This document shows positions 25,578 through 33,963 of a stretch of DNA of 64,000 nt, in pieces (the first letter of the stretch is position 1; every line of letters begins with the position of its first letter). Below the pieces are notes generated by a model. The model saw only the letters and a program-made list of their open reading frames with translations, was not told the origin of the DNA and did not search any database. The translations under genes were made by a program, and so were the position numbers. Source of the stretch: Chelativorans alearensis (GTDB taxonomy: Bacteria > Pseudomonadota > Alphaproteobacteria > Rhizobiales > Rhizobiaceae); contig NZ_WQNI01000010.1 in assembly GCF_010993735.1 (NCBI RefSeq), positions 62,001-126,000 of the forward strand, in the 5' to 3' direction.

Positions 25578-26447
25578 ATGAAGAGCCGAGTAATCGATAT
25601 TCATCCTCATATTATCTCCAACGATATGACGGCCTATCCCCATTCGCCTCTGGGCGGAAAGCAGTCGACCTGGTCCAGGGAACGCCCTGTCACCTTCGAG
25701 CAGTTCGTACAGGCGATGGACGAGGCGGGAGTCGATAAGGCGGCGATCGTGCAGTCGTCCACCTGCTACGGCTACGATAACAGCTATCTCGTCGATTCCA
25801 TTGCCAAGCTGCCGGAGCGCGTTTGCGGGGTCGGCTGCGTCGACGTCACCGCAGCGGATGCGCCGGCGGCCATCGCCGACCTGGCCAGCCGCGGCATCCA
25901 GGGCCTGCGCCTGTTCACCGGCGGCAGCACCATTCAAGTGAATGTGGACTGGCTCGACGACCCGGTGACCTATCCTGCCTGGGAGGCCGCGGGCGAGCAT
26001 GGCATGGCGATCAGCATCCAGACCCGCCCGGTCGGACTGCCCAAGGCCGGGTCACTGGCCAGGCGGTTTCCGAAGGTCAAGGTGGTGATCGACCATCTAG
26101 CCCGCGCGCCCGTGGCGGACGGCCCGCCTTACAAGGAGGGCGAGGTGCTTTTCGTCTTGGCCGACCTGCCGAATGTCTATCTCAAGGTGACGCCGCGCAC
26201 GTTCGACCAGGTCTTAGAGGGCAAGGCATCGGCGGAGACCTATTTCCCTAGGCTCGTCAGCGTCTTCGGCGCGGAGCGGATGGCTTTCGGGTCGAACTAC
26301 CCGTCCTCGGAAGGCGATCTGCCCGGCATCGTCGCAAGGGCGAAGTCGGTGCTGTCGTGCCTGCCGGACGAGCAGAGCCACATGGTGTTGGCCGGAACCG
26401 CGCAGATCCTCTATCCCGCACTGGCCGACGAGGAGGTCGCGTCATGA
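25578..26447 (+). CDS. TIM-barrel amidohydrolase, LigI-like (2-pyrone-4,6-dicarboxylate hydrolase family)
   Basis: A 289-residue metal-type or metal-free hydrolase of the COG3618/LigI superfamily. It begins with RVIDIHPHI (the DxHxH strand-1 motif) and has VQSSTCYGYDNSYLVD (~58-73), GIQGLRLFTGG (~107-117), VVIDHLARAP (~170-179) and FGSNYPSSEGD (~234-244). LigI opens the pyrone ring of 2-pyrone-4,6-dicarboxylate to make oxalomesaconate. In LigI the strand-8 position is the catalytic Asp of GTDWPH, while here it is Asn, so reaction or substrate may differ. The ATG at 25578 gives normal length. Its stop overlaps the start of the next gene by 4 bp. LigJ, the next enzyme of that pathway, is 2.2 kb away. 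Confidence 0.82.
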   Translation: MKSRVIDIHPHIISNDMTAYPHSPLGGKQSTWSRERPVTFEQFVQAMDEAGVDKAAIVQSSTCYGYDNSYLVDSIAKLPERVCGVGCVDVTAADAPAAIADLASRGIQGLRLFTGGSTIQVNVDWLDDPVTYPAWEAAGEHGMAISIQTRPVGLPKAGSLARRFPKVKVVIDHLARAPVADGPPYKEGEVLFVLADLPNVYLKVTPRTFDQVLEGKASAETYFPRLVSVFGAERMAFGSNYPSSEGDLPGIVARAKSVLSCLPDEQSHMVLAGTAQILYPALADEEVAS

Positions 26448-27328
26448 CCGCTCCCATGCGTCTCCACACCCTGCTGGCGGATTATCCCGTCACTCATGCG
26501 CTGCGGACGGGGGAGATCGGTTCGGATCTGATTGCGTTCGATTTCGCGCCCTATGAGGTTTCGAACCACGCTTTCAAGCCGATGGTGCGCGAACTCGCAT
26601 TCGACGCCGGGGAACTGGCCATCGCCACGTTCCTGCAGGCCAAGGACTGGGGCAAGCCGCTGACTTTGCTGCCGGCGACCATCTCGGGACGGTTCCAGCA
26701 CCACTGCATCGCCTACAACATCGAACGCGGAGAGCTGCGTCCCCAGGATTTGGCCGGCAAGCGGGTTGGTGTCCGCGCCTATACCCAGACCACCGGCATG
26801 TGGGTGCGCGGCATCCTGCAGAACCAGTTCGGTGTCGATCTGAGCAAGGTGACGTGGCTTACCTTCGAGGACGCGCATGTGGCCGAATACGAGAACCCGC
26901 CGAATGTGATCATCGCGCCGCCGGACAAGAAGCTCAAGGACATGCTGCTGGACGGCGAACTCGATGCCGCCATGCTGGGCAGCGATATGCCCGACGACCC
27001 GCGCCTGCGCACGGTGGTTCCCGACCCGGAAGCGGCCGCCCGGGCGTGGTACGAGAAGCATCGCGCGGTCTCGGTCAACCACATGTTCGTGGTCCGCTCG
27101 GACCTGTCGCGGGACCGTCCCGACGTGGTGGCCGAGCTTTTCCGCCTGCTGAAGGAGAGCAAGGCGCGCGCCGGCGTGAAAGGCGAGATCGACATGCGCC
27201 CCTACGGGTTCGAGGCGCTGCGCCCAGGGCTGGAACTGGCAATCGAGTACTGCCACCAGCAAGGGCTGGTCCGTCGCAGGATGTCCGTCGAGGAGTTGTT
27301 CGACGATACCACGATCGGGCTCAAATGA
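26444..27328 (+). CDS. 4,5-dihydroxyphthalate decarboxylase-like protein (Pht5 family), copy 2
   Basis: A 294-residue paralogue of the protein at 24339, also lacking a signal peptide. Shared landmarks are FDAGELAIATFLQAKDWG (~50-67), PATISGRFQHHCIAYN (~74-89), LAGKRVGVRAYTQTTGMWVRGIL (~98-120), the QFGVDLSKVTW step and GELDAAMLGSD (~167-177). It is about 30 residues shorter than copy 1 in the loop after GSD. Its start overlaps the hydrolase stop (ATGA), so they are translationally coupled, and an MFS gene follows after 16 bp. Two diverged copies around one hydrolase may act on two related acids. Cytoplasmic enzyme rather than transport receptor is inferred from the missing signal. Confidence 0.85.
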   Translation: MTAPMRLHTLLADYPVTHALRTGEIGSDLIAFDFAPYEVSNHAFKPMVRELAFDAGELAIATFLQAKDWGKPLTLLPATISGRFQHHCIAYNIERGELRPQDLAGKRVGVRAYTQTTGMWVRGILQNQFGVDLSKVTWLTFEDAHVAEYENPPNVIIAPPDKKLKDMLLDGELDAAMLGSDMPDDPRLRTVVPDPEAAARAWYEKHRAVSVNHMFVVRSDLSRDRPDVVAELFRLLKESKARAGVKGEIDMRPYGFEALRPGLELAIEYCHQQGLVRRRMSVEELFDDTTIGLK

Positions 27329-27344
27329 GCGCCGGTCGGGCGGA

Positions 27345-28625
27345 ATGAGCAGCCTGCGGTCGCGGCTCATTGTCTTCGCGAGCCGGGGTTTCCCGTCCTT
27401 GGTGGCCGCCCTGTTCCTGGGCGGCTTCGCCATCCAGATTCAGACGGTCGCCGTGGGATGGCAGGTTTATGACCTGACGGGCGACCCGTTCCAACTGGGT
27501 CTTGTGGGGTTGTCGCAGTTCGCCCCCGCACTCGCGCTCGTCCTGTTTACAGGCGCGGTCTCGGACAGGCTCCCGCGTCGTCTGGTGATGAGCACTTGCC
27601 TGGCAATGATGGCATTCGTCGCCGGCGGGCTCGCCTATCTCGCCTGGATCGGCAACAAGTCCACGCTTCCCATCTTTGCCCTCATCTTGATGTTCGGGGC
27701 TGTTCGGGCCTTCTACAATCCGGCGCGGCAGTCCATTGTGACCAACATCGTTGAGCCGGAGCACTTACCGAGGGCATTGGCTACCAATAACAGTGCGCAC
27801 CAGATTGCGACGATCTGCGGTCCCGTGGCCGGAGGGCTCATTTATGGGATAAGCCCGGTGGCCGCCTACGGCGTAGCCTTCGCATTTCTCCTTGTCGCCG
27901 CCGTGCTGATCACTCATTTACCGCGCATTCGCCAGCAGATATCGCGGGCGCGGCGCGACTGGTCGGAAATGACAGCGGGCTTCCGCTTCATTCGGGAGAA
28001 GCGGATCATCCTTGGGGCAATCTCGCTCGATCTATTCGTCGTTCTTCTGGGCGGCGCGATCGCGCTCCTCCCGGTCTATGCGCGCGACGTGCTGGATATC
28101 GGATCGGTGGGGCTGGGCCTTCTGAGAGCGGCTCCGGCGCTGGGCGCCGTCATGGTCGGTCTCTTCCTGATCGGCCATCCGATCACGCGCAACGCCGGCC
28201 GGATCATGTTCGCCGCCGTGGCGGGCTTTGCCGTGTTCACCTTCGTCTTTGCTCTTTCGGAGGTAGTCTGGCTCTCGGTCCTCTGCCTGATCCTTATCGG
28301 GGCCTTCGATGTGGTCAGCGTTCTGATCCGTAGCACCCTGATCCAGCTCCACACGCCCGACGACCTGCGCGGACGGGTCAACGCGGTCAATCAGGTGTTC
28401 ATCGGGGCATCAAACGAGGTCGGCGGCTTCCGCGCCGGCACCACGGCGGCGCTGTTCGGCCCGGTCTTGGCCGTTGCGGGCGGAGCGATTGTCGCTCTGG
28501 GCATTTGCGGCGTGTGGTATCGTGTCTTTCCCGAACTGCGAGAAGTCTCGCAACTGGGCAAACCGCAGGAGGATAAGGCGCCGGTAGCCGTGGCCGAACC
28601 GGCGCCTCCCCCAGCGCACATTTGA
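27345..28625 (+). CDS. MFS transporter (EntS-like), copy 1
   Basis: A 426-residue major facilitator protein with about 12 hydrophobic segments. Characteristic parts are FAIQIQTVAVGWQVYDLTGDPFQLGLVG (~25-52, helix 1-2 with the conserved drug-exporter pattern), SDRLPRRLVM (~73-82, the cytoplasmic loop motif) and a C-terminal charged/proline tail from ~405. Members of this subgroup mostly export siderophores or small organics. It is the last gene of the hydrolase/decarboxylase operon (16-bp gap) and is convergent with ligJ, 19 bp away. Export of an intermediate or uptake of the aromatic acid are both possible. Confidence 0.9.
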   Translation: MSSLRSRLIVFASRGFPSLVAALFLGGFAIQIQTVAVGWQVYDLTGDPFQLGLVGLSQFAPALALVLFTGAVSDRLPRRLVMSTCLAMMAFVAGGLAYLAWIGNKSTLPIFALILMFGAVRAFYNPARQSIVTNIVEPEHLPRALATNNSAHQIATICGPVAGGLIYGISPVAAYGVAFAFLLVAAVLITHLPRIRQQISRARRDWSEMTAGFRFIREKRIILGAISLDLFVVLLGGAIALLPVYARDVLDIGSVGLGLLRAAPALGAVMVGLFLIGHPITRNAGRIMFAAVAGFAVFTFVFALSEVVWLSVLCLILIGAFDVVSVLIRSTLIQLHTPDDLRGRVNAVNQVFIGASNEVGGFRAGTTAALFGPVLAVAGGAIVALGICGVWYRVFPELREVSQLGKPQEDKAPVAVAEPAPPPAHI

Positions 28626-28644
28626 GGATGTCTGCCGTACGGCC

Positions 28645-29688
28645 TCAGGCCGGCGTGGTAATCTTTTCCTGTTCCCGAAGGCGCTTGTCCAACTGCGGAT
28701 AAACGCGCCGAGCGTTGCCTTCGTAGATCTTCTTGCGGTCCACTTCGCTCAAGCCTGTCAGAGCTTCGACGTAGCGCCTGGTGTCGTCGAAGTAATGGCC
28801 TGTCTCGGGATCGACGCTGCGCACCGCGCCAACCATCTCGGACCCGAATAGAATGTTCTCTGCCGGGATCACCTCCGTCAGCAGGTCGATGCCCGGCTGA
28901 TGATAGACACAGGTGTCGAAGAAGACGTTTTCCATCAGCAGTTCGGCCAGCGGTGGACGGTTGAGATCCTGCGCGAGGCCGCGATAGCGCCCCCAGTGGT
29001 AGGGCACAGCGCCACCCCCGTGCGGAATGACGAACTTCAGCGTCGGGAAATCCCTAAACAAATCTGAAAGCAGGAACTGCATGAAGGCAGTCGTGTCGCC
29101 GTTCAGGTAGTGCGCGCCAGTGTGGTGAAAGTTTGGATTGCACGAGCCGCTGACATGAATCATGGCGGGCACCTCGAGCTCAGCCAGCTTCTCGAAAAGC
29201 GGGTACCACCAGCGGTCGGTGAGCGGCGGATCGGTCCAGTGGCCGCCACTCGGGTCGGGGTTGAGGTTGCAGCCGACGAAACCGAGTTCGCTGACGCAGC
29301 GCTCGAGCTCCTCGATGCAATTCTGCGGGGGGATTCCGGGCGATTGCGGCAGCTGGCACACCGGCGCAAAGCGATCGGGATAGAGATTGCTTACGCGGTG
29401 GACCAGGTCGTTGCAGATACGCGACCAGTGCCTGCTGAGTGCTTCGTTGCCCTGATGATGCCCCATCAGACCTGCGATCGGCGAGAAAAGCGTCAGGTCG
29501 ATACCGCGTTCCTTCATCAGCCCGAGTTGAGCGTTTTCGAGACGTTCGCGCAGCTCGTCATCCGAAAAGTCAGGCGGTGGTGCGAAGTCACTGGTTTGCC
29601 CGGCCTCGCAGGTAGCGACTTGCATCTTGCGGTATTCGCGCAGCGAGGTGGGGACGGTTGTAAAATGTCCATGACAGTCGATGATCAT
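28645..29688 (-). CDS. ligJ: 4-oxalomesaconate hydratase
   Basis: Hydrates 4-oxalomesaconate to 4-carboxy-4-hydroxy-2-oxoadipate in the protocatechuate 4,5-cleavage pathway. The 347-residue amidohydrolase-fold protein closely follows the Sphingobium LigJ pattern as I recall it: IIDCHGHFT at the start (metal ligands), LGFVGCNLNPDPSGGHWTDPP (~124-144), PAMIHVSGSCNPNFHHTGAHYL (~161-182), IPHGGGAVPYHWGR (~208-221) and FGSEMVGAV (~268-276). The ATG at 29688 follows AGAGGAAGG, giving family length. It is convergent with the MFS gene. LigJ is the most specific pathway marker in the window. The dioxygenase LigAB and dehydrogenase LigC are not present here. Confidence 0.88.
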   Translation of the reverse strand: MIIDCHGHFTTVPTSLREYRKMQVATCEAGQTSDFAPPPDFSDDELRERLENAQLGLMKERGIDLTLFSPIAGLMGHHQGNEALSRHWSRICNDLVHRVSNLYPDRFAPVCQLPQSPGIPPQNCIEELERCVSELGFVGCNLNPDPSGGHWTDPPLTDRWWYPLFEKLAELEVPAMIHVSGSCNPNFHHTGAHYLNGDTTAFMQFLLSDLFRDFPTLKFVIPHGGGAVPYHWGRYRGLAQDLNRPPLAELLMENVFFDTCVYHQPGIDLLTEVIPAENILFGSEMVGAVRSVDPETGHYFDDTRRYVEALTGLSEVDRKKIYEGNARRVYPQLDKRLREQEKITTPA

Positions 29689-29931
29689 GTATGCGGAGCC
29701 TTCCTCTTGCGTGCTTACCGGCCCGTGCCACCGCGGACGCAATGGCCAATTCCAGATCGAGATACCTCGGGGCGATTTACTCTGAAGACTAGGTCTCGTA
29801 CCGTGGCCCTATGAAATTGGGAAACCCGCTCCGGCCATAGAATTTGCTGAGAGGTGGTACTGAGATGCTGCGCTCGATTGAGCGACAGCGTTGAAAGACC
29901 GCGCCTTTCTGCGCCAGCAAGCACCAGCTAG

Positions 29932-31203
29932 CTAGCCGTCTCCCGGCCCGATATCTCCGAGCGCGCGCATTGCCGGTATGGTGGCGATGACCGCGAGAAG
30001 CACCAATCCCGTAGCCAAAAGCACGGGGAGGGTAAGACCCACATGGTCGAAGGCCCAGCCTGTGCCCAGCGCCCCCAGTGCCGGGCTGCCCCGCGAGATA
30101 AGGCCATGCACGCTGAGCGTTCTCCCGCGCATGGAGTCGGGCGCCCGCAACTGCACGAATGTCTGTGTCCCGATCACGCTACGGGTCACGAAGAACCCGA
30201 TGATGAGCGCCAGTGCAGTGTCGAGCATTGCGGAACCGCTTGCCACGAGCGCTGCCAGTGCCGCGGCCCCCAGCGCCCATGACGTCGCTACTTTCCGCAC
30301 GAGTCCGTTCAGCGAGGTGTCGACGCCGAACGTGAGCCCGGCCGCGATCGCCCCTACGGCCATGCTCGAGGTTAGAAAGGCGAGGCCGGTCGCCGCCGAT
30401 GTAAAATTGTTCTCGGCGAAGGCGGGGAACAGCTCCTGTACGGATCGCACCCCGGCACCGCCCAGGAAAAGCAGGATGAGCAGCAATCGGATTCCCCGGT
30501 CGCCGAAAGCGAAGATCACACCGCTGCGAATCTGCGTGAACACCGTTCCTTCCGGTTGCCGGGCAGGTGGCGGATCGATTTTGATGAGCCCAAGCAGCGC
30601 GACGAAGAAAATGGTCAAGAGCGCGTTGGCAAGAAAGATCAGTTCGACCTCAAAATGCACGATCATGATACCGGCGATTGCCGGTCCGGTAAGCCGCGCG
30701 AGATTGATGTTGACCGAACTCAGGGCAACCGCCGACCCCACGTCTTCGCGGGAGACCAGGCTTTGCACCAGCGCCATGCGCGCAGGCTGGCTGAGCGCGA
30801 TCATCGAACCGTTGGCCGCGGCGAGCGCCATGAGCATGGGCAGGTTGAGCAGGTCGAAGAACAGCAGAATGCCCAAAAGGGCGGCGATGCCGGCGAGGAC
30901 ATATTGGCACAAGCGCGTCAGCTTGAGACGGTTCGTCCGATCGGCCACCGCGCCGGCCAAAGGCCCCACCACGAGGATAGGCAGCATGTCGGCCGTCGCG
31001 AGCATGCCGAGCCAGAAGCCCGAGCCCGTCATCTCCCACACCAGCCAGATCAACGCGATCCGCTGCATCCAGGACCCGGTGAGCGAAATGCCGTTCCCGA
31101 GGGTATAGAGCCCGAACCGCCTCTGCGTCAGCAGGCGCAGATGCCCTATATTGCGCAAGCGATGGAGGAGACCAGGGCGGTGGTCAAGGCGCTCACTTAC
31201 CAT
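29932..31203 (-). CDS. MFS transporter (EntS-like), copy 2
   Basis: A 423-residue, 12-helix major facilitator protein, in the same subgroup as the one at 27345 but clearly diverged. It has FGLYTLGNGISLTGSWMQRIALIWLVWEMTGSGFWLG in helix 1-2 (~30-66), AGAVADRTNRLKL (~83-95) and the SGSAMLDTALALIIGFFVTRS segment late in the protein. It is the last gene of the long minus-strand operon beginning with capA. Its ATG lies inside the end of the hydroxyacid dehydrogenase gene (11-bp overlap), so translation is coupled. A role in export of a metabolite from that operon is plausible; the substrate cannot be told. Confidence 0.9.
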   Translation of the reverse strand: MVSERLDHRPGLLHRLRNIGHLRLLTQRRFGLYTLGNGISLTGSWMQRIALIWLVWEMTGSGFWLGMLATADMLPILVVGPLAGAVADRTNRLKLTRLCQYVLAGIAALLGILLFFDLLNLPMLMALAAANGSMIALSQPARMALVQSLVSREDVGSAVALSSVNINLARLTGPAIAGIMIVHFEVELIFLANALLTIFFVALLGLIKIDPPPARQPEGTVFTQIRSGVIFAFGDRGIRLLLILLFLGGAGVRSVQELFPAFAENNFTSAATGLAFLTSSMAVGAIAAGLTFGVDTSLNGLVRKVATSWALGAAALAALVASGSAMLDTALALIIGFFVTRSVIGTQTFVQLRAPDSMRGRTLSVHGLISRGSPALGALGTGWAFDHVGLTLPVLLATGLVLLAVIATIPAMRALGDIGPGDG

Positions 31204-32170
31204 TCCGTGTCGCCCCGTTCACCACGCCGATCGGCGTGCCGTCCATGAAGGCCGAGATCGCGGCGACCGCATCGCCGTAATAGATCGCCAGCATCTCCCG
31301 CGTGAAGTAGCCGAGATGAGGTGTGAGAATGACGTTGTCGAGGCCGCGCAGCGGATGATCGGCCGGCAAGGGTTCGGTCTGATAGACATCGAGAGCTGCC
31401 CCGGCGATCATCCTGTTTTTCAGCGCATCGATCAGCGCTGCCTCGTCCACTATGGCGCCTCGCGCGGTGTTGATCAGGTAGGCACTGGGCTTCATGAGGC
31501 CGAGTTCGCGGGCGCCGACAAGACCGGTGGTTCGTTCGCTCCAAGCGACATGCACCGTGACGAAATCGCTGGTTTTAAAAAGTTCGTCCTTGCTGACATA
31601 GCGTGCACCGGCTTCCGCAGCTCGCTCGGGCGTCAGGTTCTGGCTCCACGCAACGACGTCCATGCCGAAGAACCTGCCGCCGCTTGCCACCTGCCGCCCT
31701 AGCCCGCCGAGACCGATGATTCCCAGTGTCTTATTGCGGATGGTGGTGCCGGCGAAATGCTGCCAGCCATCTTGTCGCATCAGCCGGTCTTCTAGCGGGA
31801 TGTTGCGGGCAAGCCCCAGGATGAGGCCCCAAACGAGCTCTGTGACCGAACCACCGCCACGGCCATCGACCTTGGTGTTCGAAACGAGGACACCTTGCTC
31901 GGCGGCCGCCTCCACATCGATGGTGTCGTACCGTTTGCCGGTCACGAGAATGTATTTGAGCCGAGGGAGGCGTTCGATGAGACGGCGTGGGATGGGCATC
32001 CGCTCGCGCAGCGTGCAGATGATATCGAAGTCCTTCAGCGCCTCGGCCGCCTCGTCGGGCACTGCCAGCGGACGGTTGAAGACCACGATTTCGGCTTTTG
32101 ACGTTACGGCAGACCAGTCGGCGACCTGCTGCGAAATTTCCAGATAGTCGTCGAGAATGGCGATGCGCAT
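31193..32170 (-). CDS. D-isomer-specific 2-hydroxyacid dehydrogenase
   Basis: NAD(P)-dependent enzyme interconverting a D-2-hydroxy acid and a 2-oxo acid. The 325-residue protein has the split catalytic domain and a Rossmann domain with LGIIGLGGLGRQVASGGRFFG (~148-168). The three catalytic residues are present: Arg in INTARGAIVDE (~240), Glu in YQTEPLP (~268) and His in LTPHLGYFT (~286). It resembles the 3-phosphoglycerate/glyoxylate-reductase-like group without regulatory domains. The ATG at 32170 begins the usual RIAILDDY; an ATG 8 codons earlier is possible. It follows the ABC binding-protein gene by 76 bp and overlaps the MFS gene. Confidence 0.9.
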   Translation of the reverse strand: MRIAILDDYLEISQQVADWSAVTSKAEIVVFNRPLAVPDEAAEALKDFDIICTLRERMPIPRRLIERLPRLKYILVTGKRYDTIDVEAAAEQGVLVSNTKVDGRGGGSVTELVWGLILGLARNIPLEDRLMRQDGWQHFAGTTIRNKTLGIIGLGGLGRQVASGGRFFGMDVVAWSQNLTPERAAEAGARYVSKDELFKTSDFVTVHVAWSERTTGLVGARELGLMKPSAYLINTARGAIVDEAALIDALKNRMIAGAALDVYQTEPLPADHPLRGLDNVILTPHLGYFTREMLAIYYGDAVAAISAFMDGTPIGVVNGATRNGK

Positions 32171-32246
32171 ATTTTGGCCCGATGCTTCAAACATTGAAAG
32201 GGGCAGGCCCGCGGGTCTGCCCCAACCCCCGTGGGACGTCGAGGAA

Positions 32247-33914
32247 CTAGTTAAGCGTCCATTCCTCGGCCCAGATTGCATTCACGTCGAAGGGCGTGGA
32301 GTTGAAATTGCCGACTTGCGGGATGGCCACGTAGGCCGCTGCGTAGAAGTAGAGCGGCAGCATGGGCAGGTCCTCCGCGAATATCTCCTGCACCTGGCCG
32401 GAGTACTTCGCCTTCCCGGTCTGTTCGAGCGATTGCTCGAAGCCAGCGACCGCCTCGTCCATGTGTTCACTGGCATAGCCGGAGAAATTGTTGCCCACCC
32501 AGGCGTTTTCCTCAGTCGGGATGGCGTCCGAGCCAAGGGCTATGCGCGGCGAGGTGGATGGCGAAAACTGGATCGAAGACAGGATCATGCCCGAGAAACC
32601 TCTCTTGCGCGCGTACTCGCCATTATATTCCTGCAGCCCGACGAACTTGTTCTGCGTCTCGACGCAAATCTCCTTGAGCTGACTCTGGATGACCAGCGCA
32701 AGCTGCTCGCGCGTCGTATTGCCGGCCGTGGTCACGAACTCGAATGAGAGCCGATCGCCATTGTCGTTCACACAGATGCCGTCAGGACCCGGCGTCCAGC
32801 CCGCTTCCGCCAGCAATTGTTTCGCCTTTTCCGGATCGAATTCGTATTTGCGCACGTCGGGATTGTAGTAGGGGCTCACCGGGCTCTCGAAGGTGTGCGC
32901 CACAGCCTGCAGCCCTTCGAACAGCGCGTCAGTGATCGCCTGGCGGTCGATGCCGTGCATCAGCGCTTGCCGCACCTTGAGATCGGCGAGAGCCGGATTG
33001 TCGAAGTTGACGGCGATGCGTTCGAGATTGGTGCCGTCCCGCACGAAAAACTGAAAGCGATCCAGGTGCTGCTTGCGCAACTCGAGCATCTGCTCGAAGC
33101 TGATGCCGCCGGGGCTGACCACGATGGTCTCGATCTCGTCGGCCAGTACAGCCTGAAGCAGCGCCGACGAGTTGTCGCGGTAGCTGACCACGATGCGTTC
33201 AATGTCCGGAGTCTTGCCAGGCCAGTGCGGATTGACCCCGAAGCCCACGCGCTGGCCGACCGCATAGTCGCTCAGAATATATGAGCCGTTCCAAAGGCCC
33301 GGGTTGTCGGGTTCGCGATTATAGAGCGTCTGGCGTGTGTAGCTCTCCAGATCCTTATTGGCTTCGTAGATCGGACGTTCCAGATGGGCCGGAATGACCT
33401 GATCCCACGAATTGTAGCTCTGCATCACTTCCGGCAGACGGATGACGAAGGTGCGCTCGTCGATCGCCTCGATATCGGAAGCCCGGGTCCACGGGTTGTA
33501 GTTGGAAAAGCCGATATTCGGGTCGTTCGCCATCTCCCAGGTGAATATCACATCGTCGCTCGTCACTGGCGTGCCATCGCCCCAGGAAAGACCTTCCTTG
33601 AACTTGAAGGTCACTTCCATGCCCTTGCTGCCGTCGGCGTTCTCGACGATCTTGGCGCCGCCGTTCTCCACCGTGGGCAGTTCCTCGCAGAGGACGCAGA
33701 CGTTGTCGCCGTCGAGGTAGAACGCCGTGAGCGGCCGCAGCGAGAAATTGATCAGGTTTCTCTTGGTGTTGTTGACCTGGACCAGCGGGTGGAAGTTCGT
33801 CAGGAACTGACGGGCTCCAAGCACCAGTTGCTCGTCGTCGGCCTGAGCGTATGCCGCAGGCGCGGTCATGAGCCCTAGCGCGGCCAGGGCCGGTAGAAGT
33901 TTCAGTCTAGTCAT
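32247..33914 (-). CDS. Peptide/opine-type ABC transporter substrate-binding protein (family 5), system 1
   Basis: Periplasmic receptor of 555 residues with a signal peptide over about 1-23 (LLPALAALGLMTAPAAYA). The body has family-5 features such as KFKEGLSWGDGTPVTSDDVIFTWE (~103-126), RIAVNFDNPALADLKVRQALMHGIDR near 300 and the large bilobal layout. Relatives bind oligopeptides, glycosides, nickel chelates or opines. GGGAGGAAGAC precedes the ATG at 33914. It is last of the five transporter genes, 49 bp after the DppC-type permease, and precedes the hydroxyacid dehydrogenase. Two cysteines near residue 80 (CVLCEE) are unusual for this family and could form a disulfide or bind metal. Confidence 0.92.
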   Translation of the reverse strand: MTRLKLLPALAALGLMTAPAAYAQADDEQLVLGARQFLTNFHPLVQVNNTKRNLINFSLRPLTAFYLDGDNVCVLCEELPTVENGGAKIVENADGSKGMEVTFKFKEGLSWGDGTPVTSDDVIFTWEMANDPNIGFSNYNPWTRASDIEAIDERTFVIRLPEVMQSYNSWDQVIPAHLERPIYEANKDLESYTRQTLYNREPDNPGLWNGSYILSDYAVGQRVGFGVNPHWPGKTPDIERIVVSYRDNSSALLQAVLADEIETIVVSPGGISFEQMLELRKQHLDRFQFFVRDGTNLERIAVNFDNPALADLKVRQALMHGIDRQAITDALFEGLQAVAHTFESPVSPYYNPDVRKYEFDPEKAKQLLAEAGWTPGPDGICVNDNGDRLSFEFVTTAGNTTREQLALVIQSQLKEICVETQNKFVGLQEYNGEYARKRGFSGMILSSIQFSPSTSPRIALGSDAIPTEENAWVGNNFSGYASEHMDEAVAGFEQSLEQTGKAKYSGQVQEIFAEDLPMLPLYFYAAAYVAIPQVGNFNSTPFDVNAIWAEEWTLN

Positions 33915-33963
33915 CTCAGTCTTCCTCCCTAGAGAACTTTGATGGAGGTCCGGGGATCCGGAC

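Noticed and set aside
25323-26000. Extension of the minus-strand decarboxylase-like gene to a 553-residue protein
   Set aside because: The extra N-terminal 226 codons overlap the divergent hydrolase gene and the hairpin, show no domain, and the internal ATG at 25322 has a ribosome site and gives family length.
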